DNA from: Schizochytrium sp. CCTCC M209059
Taxonomy: Eukaryota; Sar; Bigyra; Thraustochytrida; Thraustochytriidae
Length of the DNA stretch: 64,000 nt
Direction of reading: 5' to 3'
NCBI GenBank assembly: GCA_000818945.1
Contig: KN805463.1
Coordinates: 23,301 to 87,300 of the forward strand
Position numbers and translations under genes: made by a program. Positions 32,094-41,668 of the stretch are shown one piece after another (the first letter of the stretch is position 1; each line of letters starts with the position of its first letter). Under the pieces are notes generated by a model. The model made no database searches and had not been told where the DNA came from. It saw only the letters and a program-made list of their open reading frames with translations.

Positions 32094-32472
32094 CTTGCGT
32101 CCAGACACGTCCGCGTGTGTATGTGTACGTGTATGTGTGTGTGCGCGCGCGCGCGAGCGCGCTCACACGCACGCACGCGCAGCCTCCGTGGACCAAACGC
32201 GTTTACTGCTCGCGCTCCTTGCGATGCGCTCTCCCCTTTTCAGCCGCGTTAGAAACATCAGCCACGCGCGAGCGATCCGTTCAGGATACACACCCCTTGG
32301 GTCCCCGGCAAAACGGTGTGTACCCCGCCCCACATACACACACAAACAAGAACGCACGCTCTGACCTAGTCGTCCAACGCAAGCGATAGACAGGCAGGCA
32401 GGCAGGCAGACAGTCAGACAGACAGACAGACCTCGGCCCCCAGACATGCGCGCGTCGTCTGCGTGAGACGCT
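32094..32472. promoter_or_regulatory. Bidirectional promoter region between two IQ-WW genes
   Basis: 379 bp separate two divergent ATGs. The region holds an alternating purine-pyrimidine block (about 32112-32175, TGTGTATGTGTACGTG-like then CGCGCGCGCG), a strong Z-DNA candidate, and a (GGCA)n-(GACA)n microsatellite at 32391-32432. I found no defined core promoter element. Confidence 0.6.
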
Positions 32473-35400
32473 ATGCGCGAGGCCCCGCTCGACAGCGTGC
32501 GGCCAGAGGCCTCACCGTGTTTCCCGGCTGAGCCCATTGGCAACCTCGACAAACACGGCGAAAAGTATCGCGCCAAACTTCACGCACGACACGTCCACAA
32601 TGACTTTGATCTCGTCGGCACCACGCTTCTGCGCAAACGCGAGTTTGATCTTATTCAGGCAAAGCAGGAGCAGTGGATGCGCATCGCAAAGGCCCCCGGC
32701 ATTAATCCACGAAACGCCAGGTCCAAGCGTAAAAAGACCAAAAAAAGCAACGGGGACGACCAAGACGATGACAACAACGACGATGATGATGATGAGGACG
32801 AGGACAACAATGACGATGCCGCGACCGTTGAAGAGAAAATCTCTAAAGCACACCAGCGCCGCAACCTTAAAAGGGGGGATAAGGCCGGAGCCGCGAGCAC
32901 TAGCACCACTACCGCTATCCTGCCCTCTCGCGTCGCACAGATTTTCAACGCAGATACACACAACCTTAAACTCGCCTGCCACGATGCCCGTCTTCCACAT
33001 CTTCGCAAGCCGCCTGCGATGCAGACAACGCGAAAGCGCAGACGGGAATTCGAAGAGCGCACGCAGTCTTCCATCAATACGAGCCACGTCCTGGGCAGCT
33101 CGACGCATTTGCACGTACTTGAGCGTCGCGAGTCCACCAAGCGAAGGCTCTCCAAGGCTCACTCCGAAAACCAGCGCAAAGAACTCGATGTAGCATGGCA
33201 GTCGGAGCGCGCAAACAATTACGAGATACTCAAACACATGTCGGATCGCGCTGAATTTGAGCAGCTCTGCCATTGCAACGTCCGCTGTAAGCGAGGCACG
33301 CCTGCCGTCATTAAATGCTTTAGCTGCATCAAATTCGATCCGCTCTTGCAAGGTCATTTTTGCCAAAGCTGCTTCCTTCACAGCCATCCCCCGCACAGAC
33401 TTCAGCACAATTTTATTCGCATCAATGACATTGACTCGGCGCCACTCAAACAGGAATGGCGCATCCATATGCAACGCCTCGAAATTGAGCGCCGCGTCTT
33501 GCAGTACAAGGACGTTCTCGAGATTATTTCTGCAAAATCAAACGACCGAAACACTCCATCCAAAGAACCTGAGACCGAAGTCGACGAGGTCGTCTCGCGC
33601 ATCGAACAGGCAGCCTTTCGCGCCGACATCTCGGCAGGAACGCTTCGTGCGCTGCGCAAGCGGCTTCCCAAAAGCTATTCAGCCCAGGAGGCCGCCGTGA
33701 AAATTCAAAGCGCATGGCGCACGCGACAAGCGCAAAACAAGCTATACCGCCTGTTCCGCAGCCATATATCTGCCCATGTCGACCCAAACACCGGCAAGAC
33801 ATTTTACTACAACTCGACTACAAAGAGGTCCTCCTTTACGAAGCCCGCCGTTCGCAAGCCTCGCATGAATAAGAACCAGGCAGCCTCACGGGTGCAGGCG
33901 CTCTTTCGACAACGGCGCGCGCGCGCTGGCATTCGTGAGCTTGTCCAACTCAGTCTCGAACAACATCTTGACCCAGCGACAAACAAGGTCTATTATTATA
34001 GCCACGGCACAGGCGTGACGTATTGGGAAGAAAGCGCCCCGGCTTTTGTCCGTCAAATCACTATTCTCACGCCTCGTACCCGAGCCAGACGCAAACACGT
34101 CTATGAAAAACGTCAGCGCGGCATCTTCAAGTCTGTCGACAAGCTATCGCCCGATGCCGCTGCGAGCATGATTCAAAGTCGGTTTCGGGCCCGCAAATGT
34201 CGGCAAATGATACAAACTATACTCTTGCAGAGGCTACGCAGAATTGTCGACGCGGAATCGGGGAAAACATATTATTTCGACACGACCTCGGGACAAACTT
34301 CATGGGAAAAACCAGCGCTTCTGGAAGCCATTGGCGATGATCAAATCAAGACGTTTGTCACGCCTCGCCAAGCACGTGATCTCACACCCGACCAGGCGGC
34401 ACGCATGCTTCAGCGGCTCTGGAAGTGCAAGCTTGCGCGAGACCGCATTCGAGAACTTGTTCTCTGCTCGTACGAAAAAATATACGATCCGCAATCGAAA
34501 GAATTCTTTGTGCACAATCCGCGAACAGGCCAGCGATTTTGGATGAGCCAGAGACCTGCGCATCTGAATGGAGCTCAAATCTTCTCTCCACGAACACGCG
34601 CGTCTCGCGAGCGTGCGTATCGCAAAAGAGAAGCCGGGAACTTTCGGTCTGCTCGTTCCCTCGACGAAAACACCGCAGCGCGCATGATCCAAGCCTCTTT
34701 TCGGGCCCGCAAGGATCGCAAACGTGTCGAGCAGATCTTTCGCATGCATATTCGTAAACTCCGCGACCCCGAAACAAACCAAGTCTACTTTTACAACAAG
34801 CTCACCAATGAGACGACCTGGGTCAAGCCAAAACTTTTACAGGATCTCTCGGTCAAGAGCTTTGCCTCGACGGACGAAAGCAGTAGGACGCCTCGTCAGT
34901 TCGAGAGTAAGGACGAGGCCGCGATTGCGCTGCAGGGCATGTACCGGCGCAAAAAGGCACGCGATCGTATTCGGGCACTTCTTCAAGTACGCTTTGAAAA
35001 ACACGTCGATCCCGACTCTGGCGAAGTGTACTTTTACAACACGGTCACCAACGAGACCTCCTGGCAAGCTCCAGCCTTGCTTGACGAAGTCCTTACACCT
35101 CGGGCTCGCGCAAACAAAGCAGCAATCGAGGCGAAAAAGGCAAGCCTCGAGGCGAAAAAGGCAAGCGGACAATTTCGAAGTGCCAAGGACATGACCGAGC
35201 AGGAGGCTGCAAGTATGGTCCAGCTTGTCTTTCGGGCCAACCGAGCGCGACAAAGAGTACGACAGCTCTTGCTCTCCATGATTGCTCGAGCCTCTGATGA
35301 CGATGGAAATGTGTATTGGGTCAACATGCAGACCATGGAGGCCTCGTACGTCAAGCCGACGCTCTTGCGAAAGCTCACGGATTCCAAAATTAGCTCGTAT

Positions 35401-36489
35401 CGGACGCTCGCAGTACAAGCCAAGAAGCGGACACCACGAAAGTTTCAGTCAGAAAATGAGGCTGCGGTTGCGCTGCAAGGCATGTACCGACGCAAAAAAG
35501 CACGCGATCACATTCGGGCACTTCTCCAAGTACGCTTTGAAAAACACGTCGATCCCGACTCTGGAGAAGCATATTTTCTCAATACAGTCACCAACGAGAC
35601 CTCCTGGCAAGCTCCAGCCTTGCTTGACGAAGTCCTTACACCTCGGGCTCGGGCCAGAAAGGCAGCTCTCGAGGCGAAAAAGGCAAGCCTCGAGGCGAAA
35701 AAGGCAAGCGGACAATTTCGAAGTGCCAAGGACATGACCGAGCAAGAGGCTGCAAGCATGGTTCAGCGCATCTTCCGGGCCAACCGAGCGCGCGAAAGAG
35801 TACGACAATTACTCCAAGGGATCATCGTCCGAGCGCGCGACCCTGAAGGCTACATGTACTACGTCAATACGCAGACCATGGAGGCCTCGTACGTCAAGCC
35901 GACGCTCTTGCGAAAGCTCACGGACTCAAAGCTCGGATCGTATCGAACGCTATTTGCTGAAAGTGAAGAGAAACGCACGCCACGAAAATATCAGTCAGAG
36001 GGCGAGGCTGCGTCTGTTCTCCAGGCCATGTACCGACGCAAAAGAGCCCGTGATCGGGTGCGAGCGATGCTCCTGCTCGTCATCGAAAAACCCATCGACG
36101 GCGATGGCAACGAGTACTACTTTAACACGCTGACGAATACAAGCTCGTGGACCAAGCCGAGTGTTCTCGCGAATGTCAATCCGATGACGCCGCGAAGGCG
36201 CAAGCAGCGTGCTCTTGCGCAAAAGTGCCGGGACGCCGGACTCTACAAGAGCGCATCAATGCTCGCCCCCGCCGAGGCTGCCACAATGATTCAGTCGTGG
36301 TACCGAGGCAGGCGCGCCATTTTGCGGCTTCGAGACGTTCTCACTGGCTACATTGCCAAGGCCCATGATGCCGAGGGAAATCTGTACTATATTAACCTCG
36401 ACACGAATGAGGCAACATGGGAAAAGCCAACGCTTCTTCGAGACATTAGTGACTCCCATCTTGCGTCATTTAAAGATAACATGTGGTAG
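32473..36489 (+). CDS. Giant IQ-WW repeat protein with a B-box-like zinc motif
   Basis: 1338 residues. The N-terminus is basic, then acidic (about residues 94-117). Residues about 266-313 carry a Cys/His cluster (CHCNVRC, CFSC, FCQSC, HSHPPH) spaced like a B-box or related zinc finger. From residue about 405 to the end are eleven units, each an IQ-like helix (EAAxxIQxxFRxRKARxRI) followed 20-30 residues later by a WW-like module (VDPxSGExYFYNTxTNETSWxxP). Helix positions are near nucleotides 33685, 33868, 34150, 34390, 34670, 34915, 35200, 35455, 35740, 36000 and 36270. Several WW copies replace the second Trp with Tyr or Phe (for example EASYVKP, RSSFTKP), so not all can bind proline motifs canonically. 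Units 6-7 and 8-9 are a recent in-frame duplication. A calmodulin/myosin-light-chain-binding scaffold is the likely theme; the exact role is unknown. Confidence 0.9.
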   Translation: MREAPLDSVRPEASPCFPAEPIGNLDKHGEKYRAKLHARHVHNDFDLVGTTLLRKREFDLIQAKQEQWMRIAKAPGINPRNARSKRKKTKKSNGDDQDDDNNDDDDDEDEDNNDDAATVEEKISKAHQRRNLKRGDKAGAASTSTTTAILPSRVAQIFNADTHNLKLACHDARLPHLRKPPAMQTTRKRRREFEERTQSSINTSHVLGSSTHLHVLERRESTKRRLSKAHSENQRKELDVAWQSERANNYEILKHMSDRAEFEQLCHCNVRCKRGTPAVIKCFSCIKFDPLLQGHFCQSCFLHSHPPHRLQHNFIRINDIDSAPLKQEWRIHMQRLEIERRVLQYKDVLEIISAKSNDRNTPSKEPETEVDEVVSRIEQAAFRADISAGTLRALRKRLPKSYSAQEAAVKIQSAWRTRQAQNKLYRLFRSHISAHVDPNTGKTFYYNSTTKRSSFTKPAVRKPRMNKNQAASRVQALFRQRRARAGIRELVQLSLEQHLDPATNKVYYYSHGTGVTYWEESAPAFVRQITILTPRTRARRKHVYEKRQRGIFKSVDKLSPDAAASMIQSRFRARKCRQMIQTILLQRLRRIVDAESGKTYYFDTTSGQTSWEKPALLEAIGDDQIKTFVTPRQARDLTPDQAARMLQRLWKCKLARDRIRELVLCSYEKIYDPQSKEFFVHNPRTGQRFWMSQRPAHLNGAQIFSPRTRASRERAYRKREAGNFRSARSLDENTAARMIQASFRARKDRKRVEQIFRMHIRKLRDPETNQVYFYNKLTNETTWVKPKLLQDLSVKSFASTDESSRTPRQFESKDEAAIALQGMYRRKKARDRIRALLQVRFEKHVDPDSGEVYFYNTVTNETSWQAPALLDEVLTPRARANKAAIEAKKASLEAKKASGQFRSAKDMTEQEAASMVQLVFRANRARQRVRQLLLSMIARASDDDGNVYWVNMQTMEASYVKPTLLRKLTDSKISSYRTLAVQAKKRTPRKFQSENEAAVALQGMYRRKKARDHIRALLQVRFEKHVDPDSGEAYFLNTVTNETSWQAPALLDEVLTPRARARKAALEAKKASLEAKKASGQFRSAKDMTEQEAASMVQRIFRANRARERVRQLLQGIIVRARDPEGYMYYVNTQTMEASYVKPTLLRKLTDSKLGSYRTLFAESEEKRTPRKYQSEGEAASVLQAMYRRKRARDRVRAMLLLVIEKPIDGDGNEYYFNTLTNTSSWTKPSVLANVNPMTPRRRKQRALAQKCRDAGLYKSASMLAPAEAATMIQSWYRGRRAILRLRDVLTGYIAKAHDAEGNLYYINLDTNEATWEKPTLLRDISDSHLASFKDNMW
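34900..35990 (+). repeat. 543-bp in-frame tandem duplication inside the IQ-WW gene
   Basis: The block from GAGGCYGCGRTTGCGCTGCA onward at about 34916 recurs 543 bp (181 codons) later at about 35459 with high identity, covering IQ-WW units 6 and 7 versus 8 and 9. A partly similar third start is seen near 36000. Because the period is a multiple of three, the frame is kept. Confidence 0.9.
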
Positions 36490-36554
36490 TAGTAGTAGTG
36501 GTCAATAATCTTACAAAAGAGCATCTGTTTGCTCCTCTGCCAAAGCAGTCATGT

Positions 36555-38111
36555 TCAAGTACGCAAACCCACGTGCCCCATGGTCGCAAAGTGCTCGGCG
36601 AGAATGCGCGTGAGCCCAGTCCAGGCATCGCGGGCGATTTTCTCGGCATCATAAAGTACATATCTGTGACCAAGCACATGCGAAAGAACCGTGTACTCGG
36701 TTTGCTGGCCTGGCCATCCAAGCTCGACGACCAAGCCTCCTGACGGCATGAAGAGTGCGTTGGAAAGACCTGCGCCATGCATACCAATGACGATGTCGGC
36801 GCGTCGAAAGAGGCGTACTTGACAAGCGACACATTGCAATAAATCTACATTGTCGTCGCGGAGGCGCGCAATTACATGTCCAGCATGTGCAGGCACACCC
36901 TGGCGTACAGCAGTCGCAAGAGCTTCATACCGGTCGGGTAAGCTCTTCCAGGTGCGAGTTCCTGCCCGCCGCTCAATGATAATTACGAGAGGGGCATCGT
37001 TGTCGTCTCGTCCCGCGGCTCGCCAGACGAGGTCCCTTGTGGCTAAAAGTAAACTGTGCTGAGCTGAAGCCATGCCGCATGTGGTCCACAATGGAATCCA
37101 CGCCTCCTGGGCGACTACATCACCAAATATGACTCGTGCTGGGTCAAGACCTAAGAGGCCCAGGAAATCGCCTACAAAGTGTCCAGGAGGACCGTCGTGT
37201 AAGGTCTTTACGTGAATTTTGATGTTCTTGTTCGCGCGCAAAAATGCGGCAAATGGAACCAGGCGAGGCAGCACTTCTTTGACAAAATGTGCATATCCGT
37301 AGCCGAATACTTGGGCAATCGAAAAGACCTTTTGGTGCTGCGCAAGGGCGCAAGAACCCTGTTCATTGAGACATGCGCACGAGGATTCCGCGTCATGCAT
37401 TTCCAGAAAGGCTTCACAATAGCAGCAATTAGCGCCCTGCAGCGCGAGGCCTCCGCGCATCATAATGGCTCCTTCGTGTTGGACAATAATGCCGGGACCT
37501 GTTCCCGTCCCGACATGAAAAACCGGCCAACCTGTTTCGAGGGTTGGTGATACTCGGAACACTGGGTCTATTGCAGCGTGCGTCCACGTGCTACGCACTA
37601 TACTCGAAGTCCGGGCCGCGCACAATTGATCATATTCGGAAATATTTCCGTACCGCTTGTGCCAATCTTGCACACTTGGATCTTTGCACAAGAAGCGTGC
37701 GAGCTGTGGCTGATACCAATGAGAAATGTCTTCGACTTTGTTGGAAAAGCCTGAGCTCTTGAACAAATCGATGCCTGCGTTGGCAAGCTCGGCGCTGATG
37801 CTCAACGAATGTCCAATGGATTCAATGCGCAAGACAAAAGGTGCTTCGCAGCTGCTCCGACTATTACTTTTCGTCCGGGACGCTAGGGGTTGGCTTGCGC
37901 TCGCAGCAAGATGGACAGGCTTTAAAAGCGAGTCGAGGTCATCGAGATGCTGCCAAAGCACTCGACTACTGCTCTCGTCCAGCACGCCCTTTCCCAGCGC
38001 GTCCTGGCCCAGGTTGTTCACGGCGCGCAAGAGGCCAACGACCCCAAGCAGCGCGACCGCACCGAGAAAGGTGGCAGCTTTTAGCGAAGCGGGTTTCCCG
38101 GTCCATTGCAT
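36555..38111 (-). CDS. GT61-family glycosyltransferase, type II membrane protein
   Basis: 518 residues from the ATG at 38111. Residues about 11-30 form a single N-terminal anchor (AATFLGAVALLGVVGLL), giving a Golgi/ER type II topology. The C-terminal half has the DUF563/GT61 pattern: FVGDFLGLLGLDPARVIFGD, IIIERRAGTRTW, a DNVDLLQC segment in the usual place before the nucleotide-binding loop, then DIVIGMHGAGLSNALFMPSGGLVVEL (about 439-464). HGAGLxN and the following P/G-V-EL stretch are the hallmark. Family members include EOGT (O-GlcNAc to EGF repeats) and plant xylosyl- and arabinosyltransferases. The donor sugar here is unknown. Several Cys residues before the catalytic domain (NCCYCEAFLEM, SSCACLNEQGSCAL) suggest disulfides. 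Its stop is 65 bp from that of the IQ-WW gene, tail to tail. Confidence 0.88.
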   Translation of the reverse strand: MQWTGKPASLKAATFLGAVALLGVVGLLRAVNNLGQDALGKGVLDESSSRVLWQHLDDLDSLLKPVHLAASASQPLASRTKSNSRSSCEAPFVLRIESIGHSLSISAELANAGIDLFKSSGFSNKVEDISHWYQPQLARFLCKDPSVQDWHKRYGNISEYDQLCAARTSSIVRSTWTHAAIDPVFRVSPTLETGWPVFHVGTGTGPGIIVQHEGAIMMRGGLALQGANCCYCEAFLEMHDAESSCACLNEQGSCALAQHQKVFSIAQVFGYGYAHFVKEVLPRLVPFAAFLRANKNIKIHVKTLHDGPPGHFVGDFLGLLGLDPARVIFGDVVAQEAWIPLWTTCGMASAQHSLLLATRDLVWRAAGRDDNDAPLVIIIERRAGTRTWKSLPDRYEALATAVRQGVPAHAGHVIARLRDDNVDLLQCVACQVRLFRRADIVIGMHGAGLSNALFMPSGGLVVELGWPGQQTEYTVLSHVLGHRYVLYDAEKIARDAWTGLTRILAEHFATMGHVGLRT

Positions 38112-38801
38112 GAGCCTCCCTGCCTCCCTCCCTCTCTCCCCCCCCCTTCTCGGCGCGCCGACCCGCGTCTCCTCTACCAGCGCAGCATGCTCCAGACGTC
38201 AATCGATTGACGTTATGGCCTGCTTGGTTGTTTGTTTCCCACGCGCGAGGTTTCCTATTCCGTGACTTTGCAATCAGACGGAAATGCATGTGGCCTGTAA
38301 TACCGGATCCGGGACCGTGCGAGAGAGCTTGGAGCGATCTACAGTCTGCGTCGCCGTCTTTTGAGTGTCCCTGCCTCTGCGGGCGGGCGGCCGCGCGGAG
38401 CGAAGAGGACTCTAGCGTCGGAGAAAGCGGGCGGGCGAGCGAGCGAGCGGCGCGGAACGGCGTGGAACATGGACGCTTGCTCGCTGCAGTGCCGAAGAAA
38501 GACGAGGCAATGATGGAGCGAGCGGGCGAGGCCAGTCTGCTCGAGTCGGGTCTCCCACCGCCGCCACTCTCAGCAGCCAGGCGAAGCAGTCCAGGAATAG
38601 CAACAAGCGGCCTGGGACGTGCACGTGCCGGCGCGCACACGCGGGGAGTCGAGCGGCCACGCGCGGGCGCGCGCGAGACCCGGCGCAGACCGCGGCGCGC
38701 AGACCGCGGCGCGCGCAGACCGCGACGCGGGGGCGACGGACGCGGGCGCGGACACGCGAACGCGAACGCGCGTTCGCTGGCCAGCGAGCAAGTCACGGTC
38801 A
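38112..38801. other. Divergent intergenic region between GT61 and membrane-protein genes
   Basis: This is the promoter space for two divergent genes. The frame of the downstream gene is open upstream of its ATG, but only as Arg/Ala-rich CGCG-type repeat, so it is treated as leader. GCGCGCAGACCGCG-like units repeat at 38690-38730. No separate gene is seen. Confidence 0.5.
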
Positions 38802-40202
38802 ATGGAGCGCAGACGAAGCTCGTCCGCGGCGGCGGCAGTGGCGCTCGCGCTGCCCGAGGCCGAGGTCGAAGACGATGGCAGCGGCGGCAGCGGCAAGCTG
38901 CGGACGCGGTCGAGGTCCAGGTCGAGATCGAGGTCCAGGTCGAGGTCAGCGTCCACGAGCAAGAACGAGGGGGCCAGGCCGAGGGGCGAATCCTCCGCGT
39001 CCACCAAGAGCCGCCCCCGCGGACGCAGCACCATCATCACGTACGAGGAAGCTCACATGAACTTTGTGCTGGGGACCGCAGGGCTCTCTATGCTCGCGTT
39101 GTTGGCGCAAGACGGCCGCGAGGTGCTCTTTAACCTCGGCGGTCTGGTCGGACCCTTTGCCGTCTTCGCTGTGACTGACTTTTTGGTCAGCCACCGGCGC
39201 ATGCGCCATCGCGCAGAATACCTTTCGCAACTGTACGTGGCTGTCTTTGCCACCACAGCAGCCGGTGTCGCGGCCACTCGGTTTGGGGGCGGGTCCTGGC
39301 AGGAACTCCTCTTTCTTAACACCTCGGGCGCCTTTATCAGTGCGGCGCTCGGTATCATTATTCAGCACCACATTGTGTATCGCGACGAATCGGTTCATTC
39401 GCTAGAGCTTTTTCGCGGCGCCTTTTGTGGCGTCTGGACGAGTTTTGCCGGCATGGTGGTCATGGCGGCCCAGGACCTCCCCGATATCGGCGCAGGTATC
39501 GCCTACTTTGCAGGCACGATGATATTGGGCATAATTGCACACGAAGCCGGTCTCCGCGTCGGAGGTCGTCTCAATGAGACTGTGCTCGAGGACGACGAGG
39601 GCGGCAAGTATCTCATACTCCTTGCACGCTGGCTTCCCTACCTTTGTTCGTACATTGCCGCCGTGGCGCTCCTCAAGCACTTTTCGCCCACGCTTGGACT
39701 CTCGTACATTTTCGCCTTTCTCGGCTGCCTCACAGGCGATATCCCTCTGGCGCCAACAGATCTTGCTCTCAAAGGATATGCCGGCTACCTTTTGGCCGTG
39801 AGCAACGAAATGCTCTTTAATATCTTGGGGGTTGCCTTTATTGTCGCCACTCGCGCTTACTGCAGTGTCGCGGCGTCTCGTAAGGCTATTGCTCTCACCG
39901 CTTGCAAAAGCCCAGTTCTTGCAGAGATGCAAAACACTTATGCAGGCGCCATCTCCGTCTTTTGCGGCTCTGTCCAGGTCGCGCACAGCTTTGTGCTCGC
40001 GCTGCTTCCCGAGGATGTCAAGGATGACTTGTACTATGACCCTCGTACCCCTGGTTCTAATTCGATGCGCGAACTTGGCATTGAAATCAAGCAGGACGGA
40101 CCCGGCCAGCTCCCCTATGCCAGCGCCCTCGCTACGCGTCTTGCCATTGAGGCTTCGCTCGTTGTCGTAGCCTTTGCCGTCAAGATGGCCGTCCTTCGCT
40201 GA
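38802..40202 (+). CDS. Multi-pass membrane protein with an Arg/Ser-rich cytosolic N-terminus
   Basis: 466 residues from the ATG at 38802. Residues about 35-50 are (Arg-Ser)n, encoded by a 12-bp tandem repeat near 38900-38955, in a disordered N-terminus of about 80 residues. About ten hydrophobic segments follow, among them FVLGTAGLSMLALL, GPFAVFAVTDFLV, LYVAVFATTAAGVAATRF, GAFISAALGIIIQHHIVY, AFCGVWTSFAGMVVMAA, IAYFAGTMILGIIAHEAG, WLPYLCSYIAAVALL, LGLSYIFAFLGCLTGD, MLFNILGVAFIVATRAY and LAIEASLVVVAFAVKMAVL. Conserved-looking polar residues in the helices suggest a transporter or channel-like fold, but I recognise no family signature. RS-type tails are usually phosphorylation targets. Unknown function, confident as a gene. 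Confidence 0.85.
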   Translation: MERRRSSSAAAAVALALPEAEVEDDGSGGSGKLRTRSRSRSRSRSRSRSASTSKNEGARPRGESSASTKSRPRGRSTIITYEEAHMNFVLGTAGLSMLALLAQDGREVLFNLGGLVGPFAVFAVTDFLVSHRRMRHRAEYLSQLYVAVFATTAAGVAATRFGGGSWQELLFLNTSGAFISAALGIIIQHHIVYRDESVHSLELFRGAFCGVWTSFAGMVVMAAQDLPDIGAGIAYFAGTMILGIIAHEAGLRVGGRLNETVLEDDEGGKYLILLARWLPYLCSYIAAVALLKHFSPTLGLSYIFAFLGCLTGDIPLAPTDLALKGYAGYLLAVSNEMLFNILGVAFIVATRAYCSVAASRKAIALTACKSPVLAEMQNTYAGAISVFCGSVQVAHSFVLALLPEDVKDDLYYDPRTPGSNSMRELGIEIKQDGPGQLPYASALATRLAIEASLVVVAFAVKMAVLR

Positions 40203-41668
40203 CCCTCATTTTCCCTTGATCATCACTCTTCGTTTCATCATTTTTTCCTTTGTTTACCGGAAATCTACGTATGACAACGTTTTTCAGTACAACTGACTGA
40301 CTGTGCCAGGCCTTTGAAAGGTCATGCATACCACACATCTTGCAAAAGTAGATCGCAAATTGCGTTGCGCAGCCAAACTTCCCGACAGTGAGCGCAAGAA
40401 CTTTGGTTTGTAGCCTAAAAGTAAGGAAAAGCAACGCGACTGAAAGCACAAGTACTTTCAGCTGTCCGCATGCGGCGTGCAGCGCGCGGTTCATTTGAAA
40501 AGGTGAATCGTTGGCGTGTGTCCCGAGAATGCGCGCTTGCGCCGTACGTTTCGTCATGGCGCGGCTGCAGTAGATGGGCGTCCTCTTCTGTACATTATTT
40601 TCAACGTGCTCAACGCCAAACGAAGAGGGAAGGCAGAGTAAGTATGAGAGCAGCAGCTTGATAACAGGGGGCATGACATCAAATATAGACTGTCCGTACC
40701 TGTCAGCAGCTGGCCCGAGCTTCATGCAGATACGCGAACCCTATTTTAACGAAACAGTTTCACCTTTGCCGTAATCTGTAGGGTATTTGCTCGTTCGCCA
40801 ATTGGTCTTACGGCTGATGTGCCAATACCAACACACCCAATTTATACACCACAACTCTCAGCTCCAGCTTCAACACTTATCATGACTTCTCCTTGTCGTC
40901 ATTAGAAATTCGCAGAGGTCATCTAAAAGCCGAACGCAAAGACATCTAACAGCCGAAGCGCTCCGTCTGTATGCTACGATTTGCTCGTCCAAGTTTTACA
41001 GGCCAAGCTCGGCGGTACGTGTACCTCCATCAAAACGATCGTTGTGCTGATGAAAATAAATACATTCAACACCGGGATTTCGCGTGCAGTCCCCTATCAC
41101 ACTTCTAACCCGGCCCTACGTGACTTTTTTGCTCAGTGCAAATGAGATGAGGAGTTGCCCACGTGGTATGATCGAATGTACTGCAATCAAAGAAAAGTAG
41201 GCATATCAATATTGGCCCTTGTAGGCCTAGATCCTGAGAAAAGTAGTGCAAGCGCGAAATCGTGATCATTGGGTGTTTATTCGAGGCTAGTCTTCAGACC
41301 CTCCTACCCACAGAACCCAGGCGATTCTACGCAGCAGCTATGATTTGGGAATCGAGAATGCGATAAAACAACGAACTCACATTTGGTATCGCCGAAACGC
41401 TCTGTATTGGCACAGTACTCGATCTGCTTGGTTTTGTTCGTTCCCAAACTGCCACAGAAACTGCCCGATGATAACGCAGCTTCTAATGCTCGTTGAGACC
41501 CTAGGCGCTGCTGCTGTTTCGTTTGGAGACAACGTCATCCTTCGCGGAAAGTGCCGTAGCTTCTCCGAATATCGTGTGAGCTGACGCTTGTCTCTTTCAT
41601 CACACATTGCAGCTAGAGGTAAGAGGAACAAACATAACATCTCATTGTGGCCGTGCGGCGTCCGTTTC
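40203..41668. other. AT-richer intergenic region, no gene seen
   Basis: Open frames are short and of mixed composition. A 181-codon minus-strand frame (40180-40725) overlaps the end of the membrane-protein gene and has no recognisable domain. This AT-richer segment separates the intact gene block from the decayed receptor genes. Confidence 0.55.

Noticed and set aside
40180..40725. 181-codon minus-strand open frame
   Set aside because: Overlaps the end of the supported membrane-protein gene, has no domain, and its composition matches noncoding flank.
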